The position numbers were made by a program, and so were the translations under genes. Below are positions 35,517 through 47,592 of a stretch of 64,000 nt of DNA, one piece after another. The stretch spans positions 930,001 through 994,000 of the forward strand of contig RQOL01000906.1 of the NCBI GenBank assembly GCA_013076295.1, in the 5' to 3' direction. The notes under the pieces are model-generated. The model was not told where the DNA came from and did not search any database. It worked only from the letters and a program-made list of their open reading frames with translations. The first letter of the stretch is position 1; each line of letters starts with the position of its first letter. This DNA is from Sanderia malayensis. Lineage: Eukaryota; Cnidaria; Scyphozoa; Semaeostomeae; Pelagiidae.

Positions 35517-38500
35517 ATGTCGTTTGGCTTGCCACCAAACCAACAAGTCGTTAGGCCCATGAATGGTGTCGCAGGAGGTCAGTATGCACGCAACACTATT
35601 AAAGTAGATAGTAGCAATTACTAAATTAGGGAAGCTTCTGTTACCGCCCATTATCATATGCAGTATATAATGCTCTTTGCCTCACGTACCTTAAGTAATA
35701 AACCATGAATCTATGAAGTGTATAATTTTGTAGAAGTTAATTTTGTAGAGGTATGCGGTGTGTCCGTGTCCCCATGTAGGGGGGGGGGGCTGTCTTCAAG
35801 GGGCCTTCATCTGAGGGATCACTCCCCGTGAACGATTACATAATAAACACACTGAGTTAATAAGTGATTTTGTTTTTCAGGCTCAGCTCTTCTTCCGACA
35901 CCCCCTTCTATTCCAATGCCTGTACCTGTACCGACAGGACCACCACCTTTGATGGTGAGCACCCTTTCCCTTATTGCCACATTACTTGAACATCCTATGT
36001 TGAAAAAGTGGAAAGCTAGATTGTCAAAAGTGTCAAATGTCAAAAGTCTATGCTATTTGCAAATGCTTAACACCAGCCCAGATTGATGAATCGTTAACAG
36101 GGACAAAAGTCCTTGGGACACTTGGAACATAATTGCAAAAAAAGACGGTCAATTTGCAAAGTTCATTTTTGTGGGCTTCAGCCCCCCACTCTTCCCAGAA
36201 CAATGTTGTTTTCTTAAGCAGACTCCTGTGATCATTGCAAGAAAAGAATTTTGTCGATATTTTCTAAGGCTATTTTTTCAGATTATCTAGAGGAGGAAGG
36301 TGCAGAGGTTGCAAAAATTTCAAGTGTCCCAACACTTTTGTGCCCATTATTGATAATGTATTTCTGTACAAGACATTTTTATGAAGGGAAGTGTTTATTC
36401 AATTTCCTTTCATTTTTTCTACAGTCTGCTATGATACCAGTAGCTTCCCCAGTTTCCTTCATTCAAACTTCTGTTACTCCACTAAGCATGAGTGGCAGCA
36501 GAAACCACTCTTCTGCATCAAGATTGGACAGGAGAAAATATTCAAAGGACCATGATTTAAATGCAAAAGATGTATGTATTGGTTGATTTTTTTGAAAGCT
36601 TTAGCTACTTGAAGTGGAAAAGATCTTACTGTTCCACAAGTTTTAGTTTGAAGGAATTTTAAATTGAAGAGTGTGAAGCTTGCAGGACCTGCCTATAAGA
36701 GAAATCTTGATTTTGTTTTTAAAAATTTTGTTAAAATATATTTGTGTTGTTTTTCTTAGAGTGGCAAAACAACTGTGTTTGTTGGTAACATCACTGAACA
36801 TGCTTCAGATACTTTAGTGAGACAAATTTTAATGGTGAGGGCATGTTTAAAAATTCATCAACATTACATTCAAATTCTACTTTTTTGTAATAAACTAGTT
36901 TTGGCTTTGTTGATATTAAATAATGTAATGTATGTAATGTATTTTACAGAAATGTGGGTCAGTCCTAAGTTGGAAAAGAGTGCAAGGTGTTTCCGGGAGA
37001 CTTCAAGGTAAGCAACCACCTTCGGAATGACTTGAAAATTATCTACACCAGTCATTAAATGCTTGCCTGTAAAAGCAACAACACTTCTTTCCACACATAG
37101 CTTATCTTTGTTGTTTGTTTATTGTTTTGCAGCCTTTGGTTTCTGTGAGTATGCCTCTCCTGATGCAGCTTTGCGTTGTATGAGAATCTTGAGCAATTTT
37201 CGACTTGGAGACAAAGTACTGCTGGTGAGCTGTGATAAATCAGTCACTGTTGATAAATTTATGAATTCGGCAAAATGCTGCAAGGTCTAAGCTATTCACC
37301 TTTGCACTGTCTTTCTTTCAGCTGAAAGTTGACTCAAAAACTAGGGATCAGTTAGACGATTATAAAAAGAAAATAAAAGAAGAAAACACTGAAGAAAAGG
37401 TGGGATTCAATTATCTTCAAAAATATTTATTTATTTTATGATTGTCAGTTTCTGCAGAAAATAGTACACTGACATTTTTTGTTGCTGCAGGTGAAGGATG
37501 AAGATTATGATGTGGAACTCGATGAGGAAACTAAGGTTTGTTTCATAATTATAGTTTATAGTATTTATGAATGATCTTCTAATTAAGAATAATGTCTTTG
37601 TAATATTTATACCTTTTATGATCTTCATCTAAGTCATTGTTTTTATAAGTATAAAGTTTATCATGTCATGAGCAGGACATTTTATTAATGTAACATTTTG
37701 AGAGATGCGTGTCTTGACCAGGGAGAATTGTTGCCCTCATAAACATTATTTTTCATGACATGGTATACTTCTATTTTTATCATTGCAACCACTGAACAGA
37801 CAAACATATTCACAATCATTGTTCCGCTTCAGAATTTGTTGAATAATGCTTTGCAGAATCTTGCTCTCAAACTATGTGCTTTGAATGTGGTATGGTCTAT
37901 GCTATTTACATTTGAAGTCATCTATGTGTGTCACAATCTGTGCTTATGTCTTTAATTTGTTGTTCCAGGATTCGGACAATAAATGTTTGAACTCAATTAA
38001 AGAATTGATTGATGGCAATTCTGATGTCCTCGCTGGCACATATGGTGGTATGTATGGTAGTTGAGTTGGTGGCCTCGCATATAAGAGCCAACTGAATGTC
38101 AAAAAAGCTTTTTTGCTGGCATTTACTATTTTGACAATGAAAAGCTAGTGTTTCATACTTGAACCTTTGTCTTTTAGATTCCCTGCCTTACATGAAGAGA
38201 AGTCACAGTGGATGTGCTGTAAGTTGTTAAGATATGCCTCTGATAGATTTACTAATTGATCATATACATACCGTAAATCCTCGAATAAGCCCCCACGTTC
38301 GAATAAGCGCCCCCCTCGATTAAGCCCCCACCTAAAAAATCATTTTTGCAAATAAGCCCCCCATAAGTGCAGAATAATATCTTAATTCGAGAAAGCCTCC
38401 ACAGGACAATAGCTATACAGTATCACTTCCTTTGACTGGAGACAAAAAAGCAAAAAAACGCGATTTTCGTGATTATAAACAAATTATAATTTTTGTTAGA

Positions 38501-41500
38501 TCTTCACACAGCACTTTGTGAAAAAAGTTTAGCTGATTGAAAAAATTATGTCGTCTTTTTTCTGTCAACATTTGAGGAAAAAGCAAAACTTTGAAATAAG
38601 CCCCCCCTCGAATAAGCCCTCCCCTCGAATAAGCCCCCACCCAAAAATTCATTTTTGCAAATAAGCCCCCGGGGGCTTATTCGAGGATTTACGGTATGTG
38701 GGGATAGTCTGTCTGATGATTGCGAAAGCATGAAGCCCAGAGTAACAGAGAACTAAGTCTACTTTCTTGCTTCTATTCTATGTGGGGATTTATGATTTTA
38801 TTCGTTATGGAGAGGTATCTGTTGTACTGAGGTTGCTTTTGTAAAAAGATGAGTAGTTTTTTACATTTTTTGGCCAAGGATATTTGTTTGTTTTTTCAAG
38901 ACATCCATTTGTATAGAGGTGCTTATTGATAGAGTAACCAGTGTAACCAATACAATTTTCTATTGCAGGAGAACTTGGAAGGTCTTGACATGGACAATGC
39001 AAAGAAGGACTTGGTTTCCAAGGAGATCAGAAGTTTTCGACAAGCGTATCGGGTGGGTAGGAGTATATTTTTGCTTTCATGTAAATTTGGTTTTGATTTT
39101 ACAGGAATGTTCGCTCGTGGAAAGCTTGCATGCACTTTGGAATATCCTGTAAACTAAGGCAGGTGTGTAACAATTAATGATTGGTTACTGTGTAAAGAAC
39201 ATTTTTGCATGGAGCACATGGAAGATCTCTCGGTCACTAGAACAGCTTTGTAGCAAATGCTGGAACTATTATAAGCGAAACTGTCCACAGCTCTTCAAGA
39301 CTTGTCACAGTAAAGCGAAGACTTGAGAATAAGAGATGTACTATTGCCTTAAGCTTGTGTATGTATAGTCGCTTTCAAAGGACAATCAGAAGAACATCGT
39401 TTATAGTCAAAGAAATGAACTTTAAGAGAAGGAAGGAGTTTTATTCCGAGACGCATTACGTTTCAGTCGGGTATAGGTTTTGTATTCCAATGTTGAGAGA
39501 ATTGAAACAACACATCTGATTGGCTAACGTGAGTTGTCTGCTATCTGTCTCATCTGACTAGCATATGCCCCTTCTCATCTGTCTGGCTTATCATGATGCT
39601 TATCTTCATATCATCTCAACACAGTGATGCTCTATGTAAACGTTGATTTTCAAATATACTATAGATTATATCCCCGACGGATTAATACTAGGCTGATAAA
39701 GCTACATATTTGATGATGGCCGAAGGTAAGTATGAACGTGATCGTGTAAGATAATGTTTTGTGCTTTTCAAATTCTTTCGCAGCATTTCATGGTATAAAT
39801 GATATTTATTTTCAATTTTTTGTTATGTACAAGAGCGTTTATTTATTTTATGTATGTCTATCAGTTTATTTGATATGCGTGTTCTGCACTTTGATGTTTA
39901 CTGCTGAATTGTTACGATTCTTACTGTTTGTTTATTTCCTTTTGCAGAATGACGATGATGACAAGAAGAAAGACAAGGATAGGGACAGAGACAGAGAAAA
40001 GGACAGGGACAAGGACAGGGACAGGGAGAGAGAAAGGGATAGGGACAGAGAAAGGGATCGTGGCAACAGACGAGATCGCGAACGGGAGGAAAGAGAACTG
40101 AGAGAAAAGGACTACGAAAGACGAAGAGATCGAACGAGAAGACGAGAAGAGGAAAGTAATTACAGTGATGAAGATAATAGACGTGTTGCAAGGAAAGCAA
40201 ATCGAGACATAGAGCAGGCTCATCGAACTCAGCGAAGATCAAGGTCAAAATCAAGGGATAAGGGGACGGTGGAGAAGAACAAAGAAGACGAAGAAGATGA
40301 AGAATATGAAAGACGAAGATTAGAAAAGATTAAACGAGAAAAGGAGAAATCTTATGTTGAGGTATTTCATGTTGTAAGCTATCTTGCGTGTGCTGAGTTG
40401 TGTTGATGACTGTGATATAGAGCTTTGGATTGCTATGGTATAGTAGTTGAATTCAATACGTTTTTCATAGAAATTAAAGGAGTACGAAGGTAGGGAAAGA
40501 AAGAGGATGAGAGACTTTGAAAAACAATTCAGCAAAGATTTCAAGCGTAAGGAAGAAGAGGTATGTATCATTGTTGTTTTTATGTTTATATTTCATAGTC
40601 CATCGCGAATGCCGTTGATCTAATTTGGTACTTTAATGCAATGCGAACGAATGGGATTGCAGTTTTGATTGAAATGTCAGATGTTGGATGACAAGTGTTT
40701 ACAGTGAATAATTTCTTTCTTTTTTAAGGCTGAAGAACGAATACATCTGAAAGAATTTCTTGAGGATTATGACGATGATAGAGATGACGTTAAGTATTAC
40801 AGGTGCAATGACCTAGTGTTCTTTCTATTCTTACTTGCATGCATAATGCTCGAGTGTTAGTGGAGGAATCGAACCCAAAATCTATACTGGTCTGTGTTAT
40901 CTTGGTCAATGTCTGATTAGATTGTTTTAATTGATGTTCTCAGGGGTAGTGCTTTAAGTCGAAGAATGCGCGATAGAGAGATGGAAGCAGAGAATGATAA
41001 CAGGGATAAGCAGAGGGAAATGGAAGAAATTGATGAAATTCTGCGCAAAAAGTTGGTTGAGCCAGCTCCTGAGAAAGAACCTGAGGTATGCTATTCTTGT
41101 TCAGCTGTAATTTTATGTCGTCTTTGATAAGGGGTTTGGGAAGGGAAAGTGAAGAGGTATGTAAGAATGACAGATTTGTAACAGTTGTCAATTGTTTATT
41201 TGAGAGCAATGTTTTGCATTGGTTTGTATTCTATTTTATTTTAGTTGCCAGTTGTAAATCGAGTAATAAAACAAGAGAAAACGCCCGAAAAAATTGCTGA
41301 CGTTGAGCCACAGCCCCTGGCTCAACCACAGCCACAACCCCAATCTCAACCGTTGATGAAGCCTACCTTTGCTTCAGTACAGGTATACAAACAATTCGTT
41401 TCTTAAAACCGTGCAAGCATTTTATTCCATGTTACGAATTGTTAAATCTTCCGATGTGATGTGTGTTAATTGTTTTTGTGAATTGTTTTTTTAAGGCTGA

Positions 41501-42987
41501 GCAGCGATCACCAACGCCCGAGGAAGCAATCCCTGTCCCTGTGAATAAAAGTGATATTTCCAATAGCCCCCCTGCTGTCGCTTCACCAGTTGGCGTGAAA
41601 AGAGAAAGTGAGGAGGAAGAGGAAGTAGAACAGCCTTCCAAGAAGAAGACGACTATTGGGTTTGGATTAAAAGCAACTACTGTTGTGAGTATCATGGCAA
41701 TCTTTCGCTATACATTGGTCGTATTTACATTGTCAATAGAACTAATGCGTATATAATTTGTAGATGTGTATGTAAATATGTTTATAGTATAGCTATTCAA
41801 GATGAAAAGCTATACTGCATACGTCTTAGATGTAGCTACAAATGCGTGTCTTCGATGTACCATGCTTGTTGCTTGGTTCGGTTGGCATAGATTGTTGCTA
41901 ACTATTCCCATGCTTGTTTACATGACTGTTCGTAGCTGAGATTATTAAACGCATTCTCTTGACAGTCTCAGACAAGCAACAAGAAGTTGGAGTCGATTTT
42001 CAATGCGAAAGAGGAGGAGCAATCCAGCGAAGATCAGCCGAAGAAGAAGTTGTCGAAAATAGAAACAAAAGAAGAAGAGGAAGAAGAGAAGAAGAAGGCC
42101 GCTTCATCAGCCGACGAAAAGAAGAAAACGATTAGAAATTTAATTGAGAAGATTCCCACTGGAAAAGATGAATTGTTTCAATATCCAATCAAAATGGACA
42201 TGATAGATCAGGTAAGTACACGAAATATCTCCACCGGTCATATCACTGAGTTAAAGTCACATGATCAGTGATGTTGAATGTTGATTGGGTAAATGGGTTG
42301 ATGAATGAGATATGCGTGCTATGTTTTGCGAAATGCTCAGCTTGTCTTTTCTAATTTTGGCAGTCATTGGTTGAAAAGAGAATAAAGCCATGGGTTAATA
42401 AGAAGATATTTGAATATATTGGAGAGCAAGAACCAACCCTGGTTGAGTTTATTTGCAGCAAGGTGGGCCATTTTATCTTAAATTCTTTAAAGCCATTTGC
42501 ACCAGAGACATTTTTACGAGAAAAACAAATTTGTAAGGTGTGTTACTTAACATTTTTACGAGAAATAGGCAAGGCTTTTGTAAAATTGGATTCCAATGCA
42601 CTTGTAGAGATGTTTACTTCATTTAAATGTCAAGAGGGTCAAAGATGTGTGTTGACTTTTTGATAATTACCATTACTGAATTTCTTTCAGGTTATGGCGA
42701 AAAGTTTACCGAAGAATATTCTAGAAGATGTAGAAATGGTAGGATATTTTTAAGTCTATTTGTGAATAAATTTTTTATGATCTTCTGATATTTTCTGATC
42801 GTAATTAATAGTAAAGCATAGACAGCTCAGTTATAATTAACAATGCGATTGAAAAATTGTTGGGGTATTATTGAATATTTTTTCTTGCTTGTAGGTTTTA
42901 GACGAAGAAGCTGAAGTATTTGTTGTGAAGATGTGGAGATTGTTAATTTACGAAACAGAAGCAAAACACCTTGGTCTGGTAAAATAG
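35517..42987 (+). CDS. RBM25: RNA-binding protein 25 (RBM25), complete
   Basis: About 19 exons. The ATG at 35517 gives 'MSFGLPPNQQVVRPMNGVAGG', spliced to a Pro-rich exon 'PTPPSIPMPVPVPTGPPPLM' (35,879-35,954), as in vertebrate RBM25. The RRM follows: 'GKTTVFVGNITEHASDTLVRQIL' (36,760), 'KCGSVLSWKRVQGVSGRLQ' (36,950), 'AFGFCEYASPDAALRCMRIL' (37,133). Next come 'LKVDSKTRDQLDDYKKK', 'DAKKDLVSKEIRSFRQAYR' (38,970-39,050), an RE/RD-rich repeat exon (39,949-40,360) and 'LKEFLEDYDDDRDDVKYYRGSAL' (40,750-40,960). The PWI domain closes the protein: 'IRNLIEKIPTGKDELFQYPI', 'RIKPWVNKKIFEYIGEQEPTLVEFICSKV', 'VLDEEAEVFVVKMWRLLIYETEAKHLGLVK' (42,364-42,987). RBM25 is a U1 snRNP- and LUC7-associated splicing regulator in nuclear speckles. 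Introns carry two repeat elements (36.1 and 38.3 kb). Confidence 0.95.
36098..36350. repeat. 'GGGACAAAAGTCC' repeat family, copy 1
   Basis: GGGACAAAAGTCCTTGGGACA, then CAGCCCCCCACTC and ACAATGTTGTTTTCTT, then AGTGTCCCAACAC. The same order of blocks, with moderate divergence, occurs at about 62,418-62,700 in a UNC79 intron. A short interspersed element of unknown class. Confidence 0.65.
38271..38694. mobile_element. MITE, CCGTAAATCC family, copy 3 (largest)
   Basis: It begins CCGTAAATCCTCGAATAAGC and ends with the complement, flanked by TA (38269-38270 and 38695-38696), in an RBM25 intron. An additional internal run of AATAAGCCCCC motifs near 38,590-38,645 suggests a nested or duplicated end. 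Confidence 0.85.
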
Positions 42988-43525
42988 TTATATTTTTAAT
43001 CATAAACGAACTTCATTGACTCGGATTGGTTTGTAAAGGACAGACATTCGAGATACAATGACGGTTTGTGTTAACTACATCTGAAGTCGAACCGTGCATC
43101 CCGACTGAGATTGAACCAATGAACTATAAAGGGCAGACACTCTATGCAGTCAAGTGTAATTAATGATTTTCGAACATTTTTCGAAGGATAAATTTCACTT
43201 GAAACAGCCTCTTGCGGTTAATTCATTAAAATTAACCGGTATTTTAAATCAGCAATTATGGTAAACCCGTTATTATATGCTATCGTGCATTAGCATTTTC
43301 TTTCATTGAGTTTTTTTAACTTTAGAAGGTCCTTCTGTTAGCTTTTGTATAGATTAAATAACAGGACATGAATAAAATTATAAACATGATAATTAAACTT
43401 GGTGGAAGTTAGCTGCTACTGCGCACCTTTTCTGTTCTTTCTTCTTTTTTATCTCGCACTCTCGAATCTTGTGATGTATGACTCAATCGTGCGTTCTTTG
43501 TGGACTAGCTAGGATTCACTTCTGA
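42988..43525. other. Intergenic, RBM25 3' end to palindrome
   Basis: 538 bp of AT-rich sequence, the probable RBM25 3' UTR followed by unassigned DNA. No exon seen. Confidence 0.5.
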
Positions 43526-43601
43526 TTGGTTGACAGAACCCATCCACGTGATATTGGGCGGTGTTGCTCGTTTCTCTCCTTTTTTCAGTCTTTCAGTTGA
43601 C

Positions 43602-44089
43602 ATGCTCGTCGGAGAAGGACCTCTGCAGATTTTGGTTGGCAATTTTAGCAGATATAACAGACAAAGCAGATATAAATGGTATATATTATATTTGGCATTC
43701 AATTTATCAGATTTTGAAGATACATTTAATAGCTTAATAATTTAAATGCTTGGGCCTGAATGAAGATGAAAGTATTCTTTTCTTTGACACAACTTGTTAA
43801 TAGGCCATCGTAGGCCTTAGGCCTAGTCAAATCTTGGTCATAAATTTGAACATTTACATTCTTATGTTTTAAGCAGCATTTCTATAAAATGTTTTATTAT
43901 TTTACTGCCTTCTATCTTTCTAGGTCTCGAGTGTTGCTTCTGGACTATGGCTCCACCAAACTGCTCTTTATGTCTGATTGTTGGCATGTGCACAAGTCTG
44001 AGAACGATGGATCTAAGTCGACGTTGATCATGGCTAAAGTTCCAATGTCAAGAATCACTGCTGAAGCCGAAATTGCCGATAATAAATAG
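43602..44089 (+). CDS. Candidate two-exon small protein (80 aa), left-arm copy
   Basis: Exon 1 (43602-43678) begins ATG, reads 'MLVGEGPLQILVGNF' and ends in TG before a GTATAT donor. Exon 2 (43924-44089, acceptor CTTTCTAG) supplies the G (Trp) and reads 'SRVLLLDYGSTKLLFMSDC', ending 'ITAEAEIADNK' at a TAG just before a GTATGC donor-like site. The right-arm copy has the same structure; its exon 1 is 12 nt longer in frame, and its exon 2 differs only by two synonymous changes. That pattern suggests coding, but I do not recognise the family. 'VLLLDYGST' faintly recalls the DYG strand of Tudor domains, which is not enough for an assignment. No expression evidence. Confidence 0.45.
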
Positions 44090-44364
44090 GTATGCGCGAA
44101 ATGAATTTTGTTTATTTATTAAGATAGTTTTATTTATTTGTGGTAAGTTGGAAAAGATGTAATTTAATTGACTATAGCCCTAGCTCGAACCTGTGCCATT
44201 TATTGTTATTGCACGTAATACAACTACTTTACCGATGATCTATCACACCTACTGTCATCATTCAGGAATAATACTGATATTTCTTATGGTCCTCTTGACT
44301 TTATCTTTATGACACGACAAAGAAAATATTATTTTCTCTTGAATATCATTATGCCTTTCGGGTA

Positions 44365-44452
44365 TGATCAGGATTTGAACTTGTGCAATTCAAACATGTA
44401 GAACTTGCAACCGGCGCTTTCCTTTCTGATCTATTCCCACCCACCCCCTTCC
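44365..44452 (-). repeat. tRNA-derived (SINE-like) segment, left-arm copy
   Basis: Complement of the segment described at 46744-46825; the left copy has a more diverged A-box (CTTTCTGATCTATTCC). Confidence 0.5.
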
Positions 44453-45103
44453 AAATTCAAAATGCATTAAATATTAAAACCCACTGAATCTAAAGGTCAC
44501 GAGTTCGAATCTCACCTCCCTCGTATGATTTGTTTCACAATTTTTTATATCATTAATTTTATTTTCATTTTTCTTGCAGACTTTCTGAAAAATCCTCATG
44601 AGCTTTAACTGTGCTGAGGCATCAACTGGATTCGAACTTAAACCCCGACAACCTTGTCAAATTTGGTAATTCATTTTGTTTATCGATTTTTGTTTTTCTG
44701 TATTTCAGTCATACTTTTATTGAAATACGAAATACTTGATAATTCTTATGAGCATAGGATGTTGGTATCACCTATTCATTTGACATTTGATTGAAGCAGT
44801 CTATGAATGTATATATGTCCGGCCGTGCATTTTTTTAGCCACTTTTTACCCTTTTACTCATTCGCCCAGGTATCGAAAAAGTAAACAGTGTTCGTGTTCT
44901 TCAAAAGGAAAATGGCAAAACAGTTTCGAAGGTTAGGTACATTGCTTTTTGATTTTAAGATGAAGTATTATTGCAAGCTGTATTATTATTTTAGTCTAAT
45001 GTAAGATTACAGCATCCTGTTTTACTTTTTCTTTGCTTTGTTTGCCTTTTTCTTTCGTTTTTAATGTTTATTTCTGCCTTGTTTTTATCAGGGTTCTATT
45101 TGG

Positions 45104-45400
45104 CCTAGTCAAATCTTGGTCATAAATTTGAACATTTACATTCTTATGCTTTAAGCAGAGTTTCTATAACATGCTTTATTATTTGACTGCCTTCTATCTT
45201 TCTAGGTCTCGAGTGTTGCTTCTAGACTATGGCTCCACCAAACTGATCTTTATGTCTGATTGTTGGCACGTGCGCCAATCTGAGAACGATGGATCTAAGT
45301 CGACGTTGATCATGGCAAAAGTTCCAATGTCAAGAATCACTGCTGAAGCCGAAACCGCCGATAATGAATAGGTATGCGCGAATTTAATTTCTTTTTTCTA
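45104..45400 (+). repeat. Third copy of the exon-2 block, direct orientation
   Basis: From CCTAGTCAAATCTTGG through exon 2 (45206-45371) and past GGTATGCGCGAA, this repeats 43822-44100 of the left arm. It starts exactly where the inverted-repeat arm stops. The exon stays open to TAG, with replacements (Leu to Ile, His-Lys to Arg-Gln, Ile to Thr, Lys to Glu). No exon 1 precedes it, so it is probably an orphan fragment. Confidence 0.85.
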
Positions 45401-45544
45401 TTAATATAGTTTTATGCGAATGTTGTAGAGCATTTTGTATTTTTATGTGATTTTTATGTGGCTAAACTAATATTTTCATAATTTTTTTGTAGGTTCATCG
45501 TCTCTTGGTTGGGTACGTATATATTTTAAATAACTTCATTCTTG

Positions 45545-46110
45545 CTGCTCCCTCTCTATCTCGGATTAGAGACAGGGAGGGAGTGGTGAGGGGAGGTATT
45601 TAAAATAGTACATGCGTATCCCGATCAAAAAGAGAGTGGGCGGTGAGAAGAAGAGAGAGAAAAAGAGAAAGGAAGGAATGAGAGAGGAAGTGAGGAGAGA
45701 GTTAACGGGGAATAGGGGAGAGAGGGACGGGGGAGAAGAGAACGGAAGGAATGACAAAAGAGAGAACAAACGAGAGACGGGAGGAGTAAAATATATACCC
45801 GTGCCTCGCCCCCCACTCATTCCTCTCTCCACCTTTCCCCTCACTTCTCTCCTCTCACTCCTCCTCCTCTCATCCTTCCCCCCTCACCTCCTCTGTCATT
45901 CCTTTTTCTCTCATTCCTCTCTTTTCCCCCGTCCCTCTCTACCTTTCCCGTTGCCTCTCCTCTCTCATTCCTTCCGTACTCTTCTCTCTCATCCCTCTCT
46001 CCTCGTTTTCCCCATGCCTCTTTTTATCTCGCATCATCTGCCCCCTTTTTCCTCACTTCTCCTCCATCTTCTCCCACCTCTTTCTTCCCTGTACTCACCT
46101 TCTCTCATTC
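45545..46110. repeat. Purine-rich then pyrimidine-rich apex of the palindrome
   Basis: About 45,545-45,790 is nearly all purine on the plus strand (GGAGAGAGGGACGGGGGAGAAG); about 45,810-46,110 is nearly all pyrimidine and contains its complement (CTTCTCTCTC, TTCCCCCGTCCCTCTC). Frames across it give low-complexity Arg/Glu or Ser/Pro/Leu strings and are not credible proteins. Confidence 0.8.
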
Positions 46111-46743
46111 TAAAGATGACAACAAGAAAACGACATGGCAATATTTTTTATAAAGAACAATATCAACTTGATCTTTATTTTTCGTTGTTCCAGTTCTTCT
46201 TTGTCGCCAAATAGAACCCTGATAAAAAAGGCAGAAATAAACATTAATAACGAAAGAGAAAAGCAAAGAAAGAGTAAAATAGGATGCTGCAATCTTACAT
46301 TAAACTAAAATAATGATACAGCTTATAATAATACTACAACTAAACATCAAAGAGCAATGTCCTACCTTTTGAAGCTGTTTTCCCATTTGCCTTTGAAGCT
46401 GTTCACTTTTTCGATACCTGGGCGAAAGAGTAAAAAGGTAAAGTAAAAAAATTACTTAACAGAATATTAATATATGCAGAATACAGAAAAACAAAAATCG
46501 ATAAACAAAATGAATTACCAAATTTGACAAGGTTGTCGGGGTTTAAGTTCGAGTCCAGTTGATGCCTCAGCACAGTTAAAGCTCATGAGGATTTTTCAAA
46601 AAGTCTGCAAGAAAAATAAAAATAAAATTAATGATATAAAAAAATTGTGAAACAAATCATACGAGGGAGGTGAGAATCGAACTCGTGACCTTTAGATTCA
46701 GTGGGTTTTAATATTTAATGCATTTTGAATTTGGAAGGGGGTG

Positions 46744-46825
46744 GGTGGGAATAGATCAGTAAGTAGAGCGCAGGGTTGGAAGTTCTACATGTTTGAAGTG
46801 CACAAGTTCAAATCCTGATCATACC
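46744..46825 (+). repeat. tRNA-derived (SINE-like) segment, right-arm copy
   Basis: TAGATCAGTAAGTAGAGCGC matches a tRNA D-arm/box A (TAGCTCAGTTGGTAGAGCGC pattern), and AAGTTCAAATCCTG matches box B. The outer ends GGTGGGA and TCATACC pair at 5 of 7 positions. The anticodon arm is not convincing, so it is a tRNA pseudogene or SINE head rather than a functional tRNA. Confidence 0.55.
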
Positions 46826-47096
46826 GAAAAGGCATAATGATATTCAAGGGAAAATAACATTTTCTTTGTCGTGTCATAAAGATAAAGTGAAAAGGACCAT
46901 AAGAAATATCAGTTTTTCCCTGAATGAAAACAGTAGGTGCCAATAGATCATCGGTAAAGGAGTTGCGTTACGTGCAATAACAATAGAAGGCACAGGTTCG
47001 AGCTAGGGCTATAGTCAATTAAATTACATCTTTTCCAACTTACCACAAATAAATAAAACTATCTTAATAAATAAACAAAATTCATTTCGCGCATAC

Positions 47097-47592
47097 CTAT
47101 TTATTATCGGCAATTTCGGCTTCAGCAGTGATTCTTGACATTGGAACTTTAGCCATGATCAACGTCGACTTAGATCCATCGTTCTCAGACTTGTGCACGT
47201 GCCAACAATCAGACATAAAGAGCAGTTTGGTGGAGCCATAGTCTAGAAGCAACACTCGAGACCTAGAAAGATAGAAGGCAGTAAAATAATAAAACATTTT
47301 ATAGAAACGCTGCTTAAAACATAAGAATGTAAATGTTCAAATTGGCGACCAAGATTTGACTAGGCCTAAGGCCTAAGATGGCCTAACAAGTTGTGTCAAG
47401 GAAAAGAATACTTTCATCTCCATTCAGGCCAAGCATTTAAAATATTAAGCTATTAAATGTATCTTAAAAATCTGAGAAATTAAATGCTAAATATAATATA
47501 TACCATTTATATCTGCTTTGTCTGTTATATATGTGTCGACATTTGCCAAATTTGCCAACCGAAATCAACAGAGATCCTTCTCCGACGAGCAT
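47097..47592 (-). CDS. Candidate two-exon small protein (84 aa), right-arm copy
   Basis: Exon 1 is 47504-47592 ('MLVGEGSLLISVGKFGKCRHIYNRQ', quoted in part) and exon 2 is 47097-47262, with the same phase, donor (GTATAT), acceptor (CTTTCTAG) and stop as the left-arm copy. The 4-codon insertion in exon 1 keeps the frame, and exon 2 encodes an identical peptide. The two genes would be convergent. Function unknown. Confidence 0.45.

Larger units (their letters stand above)
43526..45103 (+). repeat. Left arm of a large inverted repeat
   Basis: The arm runs from TTGGTTGACAGAACCCATCC to GGGTTCTATTTGG and is the reverse complement of 46207-47668 at high identity, with small indels (arms 1578 and 1462 bp). 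It contains a two-exon open frame and tRNA-like segments (separate entries). Both arm ends are sharp: similarity stops within a few bases. Confidence 0.9.

Noticed and set aside
39718..39726. Possible mini-exon ATGATGGCCGAAG|GTAAGT in an RBM25 intron
   Set aside because: Splicing it to the next exon would give an immediate stop (G|AATGA) and the flanking exons already join in phase without it.
45612..46214. 200-codon frame across the purine/pyrimidine tract
   Set aside because: Composition is pure low-complexity (Arg/Glu then Ser/Pro/Leu) produced by the repeat, not a protein.
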